Part shown: piece by piece, positions 10,694 through 19,479 of the stretch
Position numbering within the stretch: the stretch's first letter is position 1
Layout of the letters: each line of letters starts with the position of its first letter
Assembly: GCA_023230585.1 (NCBI GenBank)
Contig: JALNXB010000009.1
Span: forward strand, 1-47,022
DNA from: a bacterium
GTDB taxonomy: Bacteria; Ratteibacteria; UBA8468; B48-G9; JAFGKM01
Reading direction: 5' to 3'
Length of the DNA stretch: 47,022 nt
The notes under the pieces: generated by a model
What the model saw: the letters and a program-made list of their open reading frames with translations, nothing else
Told to the model about the DNA's origin: nothing
The model's database searches: none
Translations under genes and position numbers: made by a program

Positions 10694-10913
10694 GTCATCA
10701 TGAACTTGTTTCAGGATCTCTTCTTTTAACTGCCGTTTTTTGGCATTGCGAGCCGTCTTGTGGCGTGGCAACCTTCGTCTTTATCATTACTATTGTTCCT
10801 CCATTCCTTTTTCGCCTTCGGCGAGATTGCCGCAGTCGTAAAACTCACTCCTTCGCAAAAACGGAATGGGGGGGGTAATAAAAACGAGATTCCGGATCAA
10901 GTCCGGAATGACA
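10694..10913. repeat. Composite intergenic repeat, 220-bp copy 1 (inverted relative to 22787-23006)
   Basis: Fills most of the 477-base gap between the dehydratase and chaperone genes. Modules in order: a hairpin GAACTTGTTTC flanked by near-complementary arms; CATTGCGAGCCG...GTGGCGTGGCAA; CGCCTTCGGCGAGATTGCCG; TTCGCAAAAACGGAATGGGG; and GAGATTCCGGATCAAG followed by TCCGGAATGACA, whose core is a 7-base inverted repeat around TCAAG. The whole block matches, in reverse complement and at equal length, the block at 22787-23006 with modest substitutions. The rest of the gap (10538-10693 and 10914-10940) is AT-rich and shows nothing gene-like. Confidence 0.85.
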
Positions 10914-10940
10914 TACAAGGGCAAAGGCAAAATGATGAAT

Positions 10941-12899
10941 TCAATTTAAGGTTTTCACATACTCACAAATAATCTCTTTAATATCAAGGTCAGAAAGAGA
11001 ATCATCCTTAAGAGCAACACCTAAACCTTTAAGAATCTCTTCTATTTCTATTAAAGAACACTTTCCGCTGTTACCTGCAACAAAAATCTTTTTATGCCTT
11101 GTAGCAACCTCATTAGAAGTAAGAATCTCTTCAAAAAAATTCTCTCCCGACCTAATTCCTGTAAACTCTATCTTAATATCTTCATAAGGTTTTAACCCGT
11201 GAAGATTTATCAACTCTTCAGCCAATGTAACAATTTTTACTGGTTCTCCCATATCAAGAACCATCACCTCGCCCCCTTTACCTATAACAGACGCTTGTAG
11301 AACCAGAGCTACTGCTTCTGGAATAGTCATAAAGTATCTCTTCATATCTTTATGGGTAACAGTTATAGGACCTCCTTGCTTAAGTTGTTCAAGAAAGATA
11401 GGCAAAATACTTCCTCTGCTACCAAGCACATTTCCAAATCGTACAGATATAAAAGCGGTTCGTTTACTCTTTGTTTCGTCTGTTTCACCACCATTAAATG
11501 CCATACAGATACCTTCAGCCATTCTTTTTGTCAACCCCATAACACTGGTTGGTCTAACTACTTTATCGGTAGAAATCATTATAAATTTCTCAACACCGTA
11601 ATTTGCAGAAACGTTTGCAAGATTATATGTTCCAAATATGTTGACCTTAACTGCTTCTTCAGGGTTATATTCCATCATAGGAACGTGTTTATAAGCAGCC
11701 GAATGAAAAACTATCTGTGGCGAAAACTTCTTAAAAATCTTTTCCAGCCGTTCTCTATCCCTAACATCTCCTACAACAAAAGAAACCTTATTCAATATAT
11801 CTACAAAAGAGATTCCTTCAATAGATTGTTTCTCTGTTTTATATTTTCTACTTATCTTCATCTCCAAACTATGTAACTCTGTTTCATCAATATCAAAAAG
11901 AATGATTTTTTTAGGACATAAAGAACATACTTGCATAATTATCTCTGAACCGATAGAACCGCCCGCGCCTGTCACAAGAACCGTCTTTCCTTTTATAAAT
12001 TCCCCTATCTGTTCATAATCAACTTTTACGTCTTGACGCCCTATAAGGTCTTCTATACTAATATCTCTAAACTCTCTTATACTAATTTGAGGAGCGTGCT
12101 GGACATACATACTTGGAACAACTTTTATTGTTTTTACGCCACTATGCCTTGCCATATCATAAATTGTTCTTAATTTTTTATAGTTAAGAGATGGAATAGC
12201 TATTATAACAGCTTCCGCTTTAAGTTTTTTTACCATCTCTTTTAATTTATCTATCTCTCCAATAACTTGAACTCCGTGGATATAAGAGCCCGCCTTTTCT
12301 TTATCATCATCAAGAAAGGCAACAGGGTAGTAGTCAACAAACTTTTTTCTTATCATATCTCTAACCAGTGTTTCTCCTATATTGCCAGCTCCTATAATTA
12401 TAGTTGTTAACCCTTTCTTGTACCCACCTTTGCCAAGAACCTCCAGAAAGACTCTTTTTGATATTCTAACTCCTGCCAGTAGAACAAAAGAAACAAACCC
12501 ATCAATAATAAATATACTTCGAGGAAAACCAATAAAACAAGTAGAACGTATAAGACAAAACGGTTTTACGCCAACCATTATTAGAATAATAAACATTAAG
12601 ATTAATTGTGCAACTAAAACTGCTCTGGCTAAATTCACAAGGTCACGTACTCCCACATACCGCCAAGTAATTCTATATAAATGGAATAGGCCAAAAATTG
12701 ATAATTTTATAATAAGAAAAATTGGAAGAGCGTAATTAATCATTATTATGTAACGTCTTGCACTAAAATATTCAGTGCGAAGTTGGTAGGAAAAACGTAT
12801 AAAAAAAGAAGAGTATAACGAAAGGATTATTATAAGAATATCCAGAAAGAAGAAGAATATAAATCTTTTATTGCTTGAGGGATTATATAAATTTTTCAT
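10941..12899 (-). CDS. Membrane-anchored UDP-sugar 4,6-dehydratase (CapD/WbpM/PglF family)
   Basis: Converts a UDP-HexNAc, typically UDP-GlcNAc, to its 4-keto-6-deoxy form, the first step towards deoxyamino sugars such as bacillosamine or QuiNAc. The N-terminal about 160 residues hold four hydrophobic segments. A first Rossmann domain begins with GAGNIGE near residue 170 and the catalytic SDR domain begins with TGAGGSIGSE near residue 310. STDKVVRPTSVMGLTKR near 442-459 carries the Ser/Met/Lys catalytic arrangement of the large membrane-bound members, in place of Ser/Tyr/Lys. I start at the ATG at 12899 (652 residues). An in-frame ATG at 12989 would add 30 residues, but it lies in a repeat fragment (CATTGCGAAGG) and would cover the likely promoter. 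The gene stands alone, pointing away from the plus-strand glycan operon, and probably supplies precursor to it and to the minus-strand cluster. Confidence 0.9.
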   Translation of the reverse strand: MKNLYNPSSNKRFIFFFFLDILIIILSLYSSFFIRFSYQLRTEYFSARRYIIMINYALPIFLIIKLSIFGLFHLYRITWRYVGVRDLVNLARAVLVAQLILMFIILIMVGVKPFCLIRSTCFIGFPRSIFIIDGFVSFVLLAGVRISKRVFLEVLGKGGYKKGLTTIIIGAGNIGETLVRDMIRKKFVDYYPVAFLDDDKEKAGSYIHGVQVIGEIDKLKEMVKKLKAEAVIIAIPSLNYKKLRTIYDMARHSGVKTIKVVPSMYVQHAPQISIREFRDISIEDLIGRQDVKVDYEQIGEFIKGKTVLVTGAGGSIGSEIIMQVCSLCPKKIILFDIDETELHSLEMKISRKYKTEKQSIEGISFVDILNKVSFVVGDVRDRERLEKIFKKFSPQIVFHSAAYKHVPMMEYNPEEAVKVNIFGTYNLANVSANYGVEKFIMISTDKVVRPTSVMGLTKRMAEGICMAFNGGETDETKSKRTAFISVRFGNVLGSRGSILPIFLEQLKQGGPITVTHKDMKRYFMTIPEAVALVLQASVIGKGGEVMVLDMGEPVKIVTLAEELINLHGLKPYEDIKIEFTGIRSGENFFEEILTSNEVATRHKKIFVAGNSGKCSLIEIEEILKGLGVALKDDSLSDLDIKEIICEYVKTLN

Positions 12900-12932
12900 A
12901 TTATGTTCAGTCCTGTTATTTAATATCTTAAT

Positions 12933-12961
12933 ATTGTATAACCATTTTAGTAAAACGGCAA
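12933..12961 (-). promoter_or_regulatory. Possible promoter of the 4,6-dehydratase gene
   Basis: Minus-strand TTGCCG (12956-12961), 17-base spacer, TACAAT (12933-12938), about 34 bases before the ATG at 12899. The boxes are imperfect. If it is used, the upstream in-frame ATG at 12989 cannot be the start. Confidence 0.4.
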
Positions 12962-12974
12962 TTTTATTATTAGG

Positions 12975-13206
12975 TCTTTTGTTTGTCATTGCGAAGGAAT
13001 ATCTGCCATTTTTTTACTTCCATCCGCCCACTTTACTATCCTGAACGCCCCTCTTTGTCATCTATGAAGCGGGAGTAAAAACGAGATTCCGGATCAAGTC
13101 CGGAATGACACGCAGGGAAATCTCTCATCTTTTCCCCCATTCCGTCTTTGCGAACGACTGAAGGGAGCGTGGCAATCTCGCCGAAGGCGGAAAAGAAATG
13201 GGGGTA
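12975..13206. repeat. Composite intergenic repeat, gap between divergent dehydratase and glycan operon
   Basis: The divergent gap of about 425 bases holds several modules: GTCATTGCGAAGGA at about 12984; an exact copy of the 28-base GAGATTCCGG...GAATGACA module at 13083-13110; CCCCCATTCCGTCTTTGCGAA at about 13135; then GTGGCAATCTCGCCGAAGGCGG, which is the reverse complement of the CGCCTTCGGCGAGATTGCC module seen at 10694-10913. The module order differs from that copy, so the element is a mosaic rather than one fixed unit. The flanking bases hold the two divergent promoter candidates. Confidence 0.8.
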
Positions 13207-13258
13207 GATAAAAGAATATAATAATTTCGCCTATTTTTTTATACTACAATTCGTATAA

Positions 13259-13287
13259 TTGACCTATAAAAATATAAAATGTAGAAT
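13259..13287 (+). promoter_or_regulatory. Probable promoter of the plus-strand glycan operon
   Basis: TTGACC (13259-13264), 17-base spacer, TAGAAT (13282-13287), each box one base from consensus. It ends 37 bases before the chosen ATG at 13325. The -35 box coincides with an in-frame TTG at 13259 that could otherwise be read as an upstream start, which argues against that start. Confidence 0.55.
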
Positions 13288-13324
13288 AATTGAAATATCA
13301 ACACTTTTAAAAAACAAAAACTAT

Positions 13325-14170
13325 ATGATAAACGAACCGAAAGTATCTATTATAATGGGGGTACGAAACAGCCAAAATACCCTCAATGAATGTATAGAAT
13401 CTATCCTAAACCAGACCTATACCAACTGGGAGTTTGTTATTTGTAATGATGCTTCAACAGATAACACTTGGCAAATCCTTGAATCCTACAAGAAAAAACA
13501 TCCAGACAAATTTATACTCTTAAAGAACGATACAAACAAAAAACTTGCTTACTCTTTAAACAGGTGTCTTGAGGTTGCAACAGGAACTTTTATAGCCAGA
13601 ATGGATGGAGATGATATTTCTCTTCCTGAACGACTCAAAAAACAGGTTGATTTTTTAAATTCAAACCCCGGGTATTCTTTAGTAGGTACAGGTATGATAC
13701 CTTTTGATGAGGATGGAAAAAGGACTCCCAGAATAGTCAAGCCAATACCAAACAAGTATGATTTAAGGTTTGGCTCTTTTTTTTACCACGCAACAATTAT
13801 GATAAGAAAAGAGGTATTTGACACCTTAAAAGGATACACTGTTTTACCAAGAACCCAAAGAGGACAGGATTACGACTTATGGTTTAGGTTTTTTGCCAAG
13901 GGGTATAAAGGATACAATCTACAAGAACCGCTATATTTAGTACGGGAGAGTATTTCAGACCATAAAAAAAGAACATTGATATCAAGAATTTACGAAGTGC
14001 AAACAAGATTCTACGGTTATAAACTATTAAATTACCCGCTAAAATATTACCTTTTTGCCTTTAAGCCAATACTTGCAGGTTTAACACCGGGCAAACTTAT
14101 GTATTTTTATCATAACAGAAAGTATAACAGAAGGTTTAATAAAAAGAATACGGAAAAAAAAGGCAAGTAG
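13325..14170 (+). CDS. Family 2 glycosyltransferase
   Basis: Inverting GT-A glycosyltransferase that adds one sugar to the lipid-linked repeat unit at the cytoplasmic face. The N-terminus PKVSIIMGVRNSQNTLNECI is the nucleotide-sugar-binding strand of family 2. NDASTDNT follows, and RMDGDDISLPERLKKQV holds the metal-binding DXD equivalent. YDLWFRF near the middle is the usual acceptor-side motif region. The 281-residue length from the ATG at 13325 is normal. The in-frame TTG at 13259 would add 22 residues with no family similarity and overlaps a promoter candidate. There is no strong Shine-Dalgarno site, which is common in this AT-rich operon. It is the first gene of the plus-strand operon, with the polymerase gene one base after its stop. 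Donor and linkage cannot be told from sequence. Confidence 0.92.
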   Translation: MINEPKVSIIMGVRNSQNTLNECIESILNQTYTNWEFVICNDASTDNTWQILESYKKKHPDKFILLKNDTNKKLAYSLNRCLEVATGTFIARMDGDDISLPERLKKQVDFLNSNPGYSLVGTGMIPFDEDGKRTPRIVKPIPNKYDLRFGSFFYHATIMIRKEVFDTLKGYTVLPRTQRGQDYDLWFRFFAKGYKGYNLQEPLYLVRESISDHKKRTLISRIYEVQTRFYGYKLLNYPLKYYLFAFKPILAGLTPGKLMYFYHNRKYNRRFNKKNTEKKGK

Positions 14171-14171
14171 G

Positions 14172-15275
14172 ATGAGAGTTTATTATCTAACGATCTTATG
14201 GGTAGCAATAACTGCCCTATTTTCTCAGGAAGCAAAAAGAGTTGAAGTTAAGGACAAAACTTTATCTCCCAACCTTTTTGATAAAATTCCCCTTAGCTCT
14301 TTTTTTATATTCTTATCTTTTCTTGGGCTTTTCCTTGTTGCAGGTCTAAGGTGGAGAGTTGGAACTGATTATTGGCAATATGCCAGCTTATACTGGTCAT
14401 ACTCAAGGGTTCCAATAAATGAACTCTTTAGATTGAAATTATCAAACATTGGCTCTTTTGGAATTAGAACTATTTCTATCATATCAAGATATACATACGA
14501 CGACTCTGCTACAATGTTTTTTCTGGTATCTCTGGTTACTATTGGGCTTTGCGTTTTTCATATTGCCCGAACAAGCAAAACATTTTTATATAGTATTCTT
14601 CTCTTTATATTTATAGGTTCCTGGCACGGCTCTTTTAACGGCATAAGACAATATATGGCTATGGCAGTAATATTTGCCGGAAGTGGCTTTATAATTGAAA
14701 GAAAGTTCTGGAAGTACGCAATAGTTGTCTTCCTTGCCTCTTTGTGCCACACGAGCGCTCTGGTTATGTTACCTGTATATTTTATTGTCAGGCGAAAGGT
14801 TGATTACAAACAATGGTTTCTTCTTGTTGCTATTGGGATAATTATGATTTCTTCTTATGATATTCTATTCAAAGTTTCAGCAATTATACTTGATAAACAG
14901 ATGATTTCAACTAACCCATATATGACAAAAAGGGTAAATATCTTAAGAGTGGCTATATCCTGGGCGCCTTTGGCTATATACTATATGGTAAGAAGGGTTT
15001 ATGGGAAAGATACTGAATCAAATTTTTATATTAATATGCTTCTCATTAATGCTATTCTGCGGGTAGGAACAATGAATAGTGCTTACCTTATGAGAATAGC
15101 CAGTTATACAGGAATTTTCTCTTCTCTGGCTATTCCAAGGTTACTTGAGTGTTTTGATAAAAAATCAGCAATATTACTGAAAATTTTAATACTTGGTTTA
15201 TATATTATATTCTGGTATATTGAGGTGAGTAAAACACCCAATTTATACCATTTTAAATGGATATTTTCAAGATAG
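14172..15275 (+). CDS. EpsG-family membrane protein, probable repeat-unit polymerase (Wzy-like)
   Basis: A polytopic inner-membrane protein of 367 residues with about ten hydrophobic segments. The EpsG/Wzy-like signature GLRWRVGTDYWQYASLYW lies at about 57-74, an Arg/Asp/Tyr-rich loop characteristic of the EpsG family, and HGSFNGIRQYMAMAVIF lies in a middle loop. Proteins of this family are thought to polymerise lipid-linked oligosaccharide repeat units on the outer face of the inner membrane. The start lies one base after the preceding stop, preceded by AAGTAGG, so translation is probably coupled. Being a polymerase, it implies a flippase, yet no Wzx-type protein was recognised in the window; it may lie elsewhere. 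The family is fairly sure and the polymerase role is inferred from family and context. Confidence 0.82.
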   Translation: MRVYYLTILWVAITALFSQEAKRVEVKDKTLSPNLFDKIPLSSFFIFLSFLGLFLVAGLRWRVGTDYWQYASLYWSYSRVPINELFRLKLSNIGSFGIRTISIISRYTYDDSATMFFLVSLVTIGLCVFHIARTSKTFLYSILLFIFIGSWHGSFNGIRQYMAMAVIFAGSGFIIERKFWKYAIVVFLASLCHTSALVMLPVYFIVRRKVDYKQWFLLVAIGIIMISSYDILFKVSAIILDKQMISTNPYMTKRVNILRVAISWAPLAIYYMVRRVYGKDTESNFYINMLLINAILRVGTMNSAYLMRIASYTGIFSSLAIPRLLECFDKKSAILLKILILGLYIIFWYIEVSKTPNLYHFKWIFSR

Positions 15276-15286
15276 GAGTTTGATTT

Positions 15287-16249
15287 ATGGTTAAAAAAAG
15301 TGTTTCTTTAATAAAAAAATGGAGAGATAAGGGACAATTTTTAAAGAAGAACCCTTATACATCCTTTTTAATTAATGAGAAAAAGAGAATCATCTTTTCA
15401 CAAAAGATGAATAGATATACCGATAAGGAATATGTAAGCATTATATATAAAAATTCTTTTAGCAGGGAGCTCAACCTTGAAAACCCACGGCTCTTTAACG
15501 AAAAACTCCAATGGCTAAAAATCTATTACAGAGACGAAAGAATGGTTATATGTGCTGATAAGTATGCAGTAAGAGAATATGTTAAAGAAAAAGGTTATGG
15601 GGGGTTATTAAACACTTTATATGGCGTTTACGAAAACCCTTCAGATATTGATTTTAAGAAACTGCCTGATAAGTTTGTCCTCAAAGCAACCCACGGCTCA
15701 GGGTGGAATATAATATGTAAGGACAAAAATACTTACGACTGGCTTGGGTGGAAACTTGTTATGAAAAGTTGGCTCAAACAAAATCTTTATTATTATGGAA
15801 GAGAATGGGTTTATAAAGATATTAAACCTCAAATAATATGCGAGAAATATATTGAAGGAATCGAAAATCAAAACCTTATGGACTACAAGTTCTTCTGTTT
15901 TAATGGCAAACCAAAATTGATTCAAATTGATATAGATAGGTTTATCAAGCATAAAAGAGATATGTATGATACGGAGTGGAAACGATTACCTTTTATGTAT
16001 AATTTCCAAAATTCAGCAAATAAAGCCATAGAATCGCCTGCTAACCTCCCAAAAATGTTGAAAATAGCAGAAGCGTTATCTATTGGCTATCCTTTTGCCA
16101 GAGTGGATTTGTATAATGTTGGTACAACGATAATATTTGGTGAAATAACCTTTTTTCCTGAGAGTGGATTTGGCAAATTCAAACCAGCAGAATACGACTT
16201 TAAATTAGGTAATTTTTTACAATTACCAGAAAAGAATTTTAATATATAA
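15287..16249 (+). CDS. TupA-like ATP-grasp protein of the glycan operon
   Basis: An ATP-grasp fold protein of the type named after TupA of teichuronopeptide synthesis, common in capsule and exopolysaccharide clusters and often misnamed glycosyltransferase. Visible family marks are NPRLFNEKLQWLKIYYRD (about 66-83), DKYAVREYVKEKGYG (about 91-105), LPDKFVLKATHGSGWNIIC (about 126-144), and the late ATP/metal-binding part FARVDLYN...FGEITFFPESGFGKF. Members are believed to join a carboxylate, often an amino acid, to an amine on a glycan, but this member's substrate is unknown. The length of 320 residues is typical. A good AGGAG site precedes the ATG. The next gene starts two bases after the stop. 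Two ATP-grasp proteins of a different subfamily lie in the facing minus-strand cluster. Confidence 0.87.
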   Translation: MVKKSVSLIKKWRDKGQFLKKNPYTSFLINEKKRIIFSQKMNRYTDKEYVSIIYKNSFSRELNLENPRLFNEKLQWLKIYYRDERMVICADKYAVREYVKEKGYGGLLNTLYGVYENPSDIDFKKLPDKFVLKATHGSGWNIICKDKNTYDWLGWKLVMKSWLKQNLYYYGREWVYKDIKPQIICEKYIEGIENQNLMDYKFFCFNGKPKLIQIDIDRFIKHKRDMYDTEWKRLPFMYNFQNSANKAIESPANLPKMLKIAEALSIGYPFARVDLYNVGTTIIFGEITFFPESGFGKFKPAEYDFKLGNFLQLPEKNFNI

Positions 16250-16251
16250 GA

Positions 16252-17379
16252 ATGGATATAAAGAAAAAAGTTTTATTTTTACTACATTCTCTTGGTGGTG
16301 GTGGAGCAGAGAGAGTTCTTGTTAATCTTGTAAATAATATGAACTTAAAGAAGTATGATATTCATATCCAGACAATCTTCAAGGCAGGCGTAAATAAGGA
16401 GTTTTTAAATAAAAATATAAAACTTATAGAGTCAGGTTGGAAATCCTTCAAAGGTATCTCTCTTTTATTTAAACTGATACCTTCAAAAATACTATTTAAA
16501 CTCTTAATAAAAGATACTGGTTATGACTTAATGGTTGCCTATCTGCACGGAGCTCCTACAAAAATAATTGCAGGATGCCCAAATAAAAATGTAAAAAAGA
16601 TTGCCTGGTTACATACAGATATGAGACGTTCAAGTATAAGACGTTTCTTTTTCTCAAAAGAAGAGGTTATAAAAACCTTTAACTTATATGACAGAATAGT
16701 TGGGGTATCAAACACAGTTAGTAATTCCTTCATTGATATATATGGGTTAAAAGATAAGGTGGTTGTTAAGTATAATACCAACAATACCAGAGAGATTAAC
16801 AGATTATCTAAGGAATCAATAGAAGAAGGACTCTTTTCTAAAAATATCTTAAATATTATCTCAATAGGTAGTTTAACAAGAGTAAAAGGGTACTCACGAC
16901 TCTTAAGTATATGTAAAAAACTTTTTGATGAAGGGTTTGAGTTTAAACTCTATATACTCGGCAAAGGAAGTGAGGAGAAAAAACTACAAGATTTTATAAA
17001 TGAAAATAACCTTTCGGAAAAGATAACCCTTTTGGGATTTAAGGTAAACCCCTATCCATATCTTAAAAAGGCAGACCTTTTTGTCTGCTCTTCTTTTTCT
17101 GAAGGGTTAAGTACTGTTATATCCGAAGCAATTATTCTTGGAGTGCCTGTTATATCTACAAGGGTATCGGGAGCGGAAGAGGTGCTTGGAAGTAATAACG
17201 AATACGGAATGATAGTAGAAAATAGTCAGGAAGCATTATATCAGGGTTTAAAAGAACTTATTAAATCACCAAAAAAAGTAGAAGGTTACAAGAAGAAAGC
17301 ATCTGAGAGAGCAACCTTCTTTGATACAGACAAGAGTGTTAAAGAGGTAGAAGATATGTTTGATGAGGTGTTAAGATAA
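16252..17379 (+). CDS. Family 4 glycosyltransferase
   Basis: Retaining GT-B glycosyltransferase of 375 residues. The N-terminal domain opens with VLFLLHSLGGGGAERVLVNL, the Gly-rich acceptor loop common in this family. The C-terminal domain has IISIGSLTRVKGYSRLL (start of the donor domain) and SSFSEGLSTVISEAIILGVPVI, the family's EX7E-containing donor-binding motif. The last base of the stop region overlaps the ATG of the next gene (TAATG), indicating coupled translation. It is the only family-4 enzyme in the plus-strand operon; the others there are family 2. Donor and acceptor sugars cannot be assigned. Confidence 0.93.
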   Translation: MDIKKKVLFLLHSLGGGGAERVLVNLVNNMNLKKYDIHIQTIFKAGVNKEFLNKNIKLIESGWKSFKGISLLFKLIPSKILFKLLIKDTGYDLMVAYLHGAPTKIIAGCPNKNVKKIAWLHTDMRRSSIRRFFFSKEEVIKTFNLYDRIVGVSNTVSNSFIDIYGLKDKVVVKYNTNNTREINRLSKESIEEGLFSKNILNIISIGSLTRVKGYSRLLSICKKLFDEGFEFKLYILGKGSEEKKLQDFINENNLSEKITLLGFKVNPYPYLKKADLFVCSSFSEGLSTVISEAIILGVPVISTRVSGAEEVLGSNNEYGMIVENSQEALYQGLKELIKSPKKVEGYKKKASERATFFDTDKSVKEVEDMFDEVLR

Positions 17380-18398
17380 TGAGACCCTTAATCTCGGTAA
17401 TTGTACCAATATATAATTCTGAGAAATATCTAAAAAAATGCGTTACAAGTATTATTAATCAAACATACCGTAATCTTGAGATACTCCTTATAAATGATGG
17501 TTCAACAGACAACTCGAAAAATATATGTAACTTGTTTGCTAAGCAAGATAACAGAGTAAGAGTAATCAACAAAAATAGTGGAGGAGTATCTGACTCAAGG
17601 AATCGTGGGATAAAAGAATCTACAGGAGAGTATATAACCTTTCTTGACAGCGACGACTACTGGGAGATTGAAACACTTGAAATAGCCCTCTCTGTTATAA
17701 TAAAAGAAGAAGCAGATATTCTTATTTGGGGTTACTATGCTGACTTTCTTGATTACAATGAAAAACTCTTATTTACAAAGATAGTTGCTGATAATACTGG
17801 TGTATATACAAAAAAAGATGTATTGCCTTTACATACAAATGAGAATTTCTGGCAAATTTTTGGGTATATTTGGAACAAATTATATAAGTCAGAAATAATA
17901 AAAAAAGGGAGTTTTAAATTTGATAAAAATATTTCATTAGGAGAAGACCTTTTGTTTAACGCTTCTCTTCTCTCTACATTAGAAAGTATTGCTATTATAG
18001 AAACTCCTCTTACACATTATATTCAAAGACCTAAAACAACTCTTGGAACAAAGTTTTACCATAATGTTTTTGAGTTAAAGGTTAAAAGTTCTGAGGCAAA
18101 GAAAAACTTTCTTGAAGAATGGGGATTTGATAAAAAAAATATAGATAAGTTTTACAGCCGTTCGGTATTTACCAGTATGAAGTCAAGTTTAAAATCGATT
18201 ATCAATACAGATGAGTTGAGTAAGAGAGAAAAAAACAAGTATATAGATAATATTTTGCAGGATTCAAAAACTATTAATATGTTGACCTGTTTTAAACCTA
18301 AGAATATTAAAGAATCTCTCTTTTTCTTTATATTAAAGTATAAAATTTTTAGGCCCTTTTTACACAAATATTTTAAAAATGTTAAGCAAACTTATTAA
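17379..18398 (+). CDS. Family 2 glycosyltransferase
   Basis: Inverting GT-A enzyme of 339 residues. The catalytic N-terminal half shows PLISVIVPIYNSEKYLKKCV, NDGSTDNS, GGVSDSRNRGI and ITFLDSDDYWE with the DXD motif. The C-terminal about 130 residues are Lys-rich, amphipathic and poorly conserved, as in many capsule enzymes, and may hold the protein at the membrane. The start overlaps the previous stop by one base and the end overlaps the pyruvyltransferase start by 20 bases, so the three genes form a tight block. The sugar added is unknown. Confidence 0.93.
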   Translation: MRPLISVIVPIYNSEKYLKKCVTSIINQTYRNLEILLINDGSTDNSKNICNLFAKQDNRVRVINKNSGGVSDSRNRGIKESTGEYITFLDSDDYWEIETLEIALSVIIKEEADILIWGYYADFLDYNEKLLFTKIVADNTGVYTKKDVLPLHTNENFWQIFGYIWNKLYKSEIIKKGSFKFDKNISLGEDLLFNASLLSTLESIAIIETPLTHYIQRPKTTLGTKFYHNVFELKVKSSEAKKNFLEEWGFDKKNIDKFYSRSVFTSMKSSLKSIINTDELSKREKNKYIDNILQDSKTINMLTCFKPKNIKESLFFFILKYKIFRPFLHKYFKNVKQTY

Positions 18399-19479
18399 AA
18401 AAATAAAAAAGTTTATACCAAATAAAATTAAGGCAGAGATACTTGCTCTCATCCAGCCCTTATATTTGGAAGAATACGGAAAGTATAAGAATAGGAAAAA
18501 AATCTTTGTATTCCTTGCTGGTTACTACCAGAACCTTGGAGATATGGCAATAACTTATTCTCAGGAACGTTTTCTTAAAGACAATTTCTCAGAATATGAG
18601 ATTATTACTATCCCAAGCACTAAAACGTATTCTCTGATGAAAACAATGAAATATATTAGCACTAAAGAAGATATTATCACTATATTAGGTGGTGGTAATA
18701 TGGACGATATATATACCTCGCTTGAAGATGCAAGACAGTTTGTAATAAGAAACTTTCCGCTAAACAGAATTGTTTCTTTTCCTCAAACAATGGCTTTTTC
18801 AGAAACACCTTTTGGAAGAGGAAGGTTGAAGAAGACCTCAAAAATTTATAACAGACATAAAAATCTTCATATCTTTACAAGGGAAAGAAAATCCCTTGAT
18901 AAAATGAAGAGAACCTTCAAAAACAGTTATGTTGATATAGTTCCTGATATAGTGCTTTATCTTAACAAAGTTGCTCCTGAGTTGGAAAGAAAGGGCGTTT
19001 TATGCTGTTTAAGAAACGATAAAGAAAAGAAAATCTCAAGCAAACAGGAAGAAGAGATAGGGAATATTATTATAAAAAAATATAAAGACGTTACTTTTAC
19101 AGATACCGTTAATATAACCCTTGAGGATTGCAAACCAGAAAACACAGAAGAAACCCTATCTAAATTTTGGGACCTTTTAAAAAGTAAAAAGGTTGTTCTT
19201 ACGGACCGTCTCCACTGTATGATATTCTGTGCAATAACAAATACTCCCTGTGTGGTAATAGATAATACCAACGGAAAGATTTCCGGGGTTCATAAAGAAT
19301 GGCTTAAAAATTTTCATCATATCAAAATGGTGGAAAAGTTTGAAATTGACAGAATAACAGAATATATAGACACTCTCTTAAAGATAGATACAAGAAAAAT
19401 CCCGGTAAGATATTTTAATGATTGTTTTAAGCCACTTCTTATAGCCTGCACGCCAGAGCATATAAAGGAAAAAGTATAA
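18379..19479 (+). CDS. Polysaccharide pyruvyl transferase family protein
   Basis: Expected to transfer a pyruvyl ketal from phosphoenolpyruvate to a sugar, adding negative charge to the glycan (CsaB/WcaK-type family). Supporting motifs are FVFLAGYYQNLGDMAITYSQ near residue 34 (the N-G-D-x-A motif), ITILGGGNMDD near 95, SFPQTM, FTRERKSLD, VPDIVLYL, and LTDRLHCMIFCAI with its RLH motif near 275. The 366-residue length fits. It overlaps the upstream glycosyltransferase by 20 bases and the next gene by one base. Its presence predicts an acidic, pyruvylated polymer. Some members of the family act differently, so the pyruvyl role is likely but not proven. Confidence 0.88.
   Translation: MLSKLIKKIKKFIPNKIKAEILALIQPLYLEEYGKYKNRKKIFVFLAGYYQNLGDMAITYSQERFLKDNFSEYEIITIPSTKTYSLMKTMKYISTKEDIITILGGGNMDDIYTSLEDARQFVIRNFPLNRIVSFPQTMAFSETPFGRGRLKKTSKIYNRHKNLHIFTRERKSLDKMKRTFKNSYVDIVPDIVLYLNKVAPELERKGVLCCLRNDKEKKISSKQEEEIGNIIIKKYKDVTFTDTVNITLEDCKPENTEETLSKFWDLLKSKKVVLTDRLHCMIFCAITNTPCVVIDNTNGKISGVHKEWLKNFHHIKMVEKFEIDRITEYIDTLLKIDTRKIPVRYFNDCFKPLLIACTPEHIKEKV

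Noticed and set aside
10606..10972. Open frames of 70-90 codons in the repeat gap
   Set aside because: They read through hairpin repeat modules also found in both orientations elsewhere; no ribosome site and no consistent protein.
13259..13324. Upstream TTG start for the first glycosyltransferase of the plus-strand operon
   Set aside because: The extra 22 residues show no family similarity and the TTG coincides with a likely -35 box.
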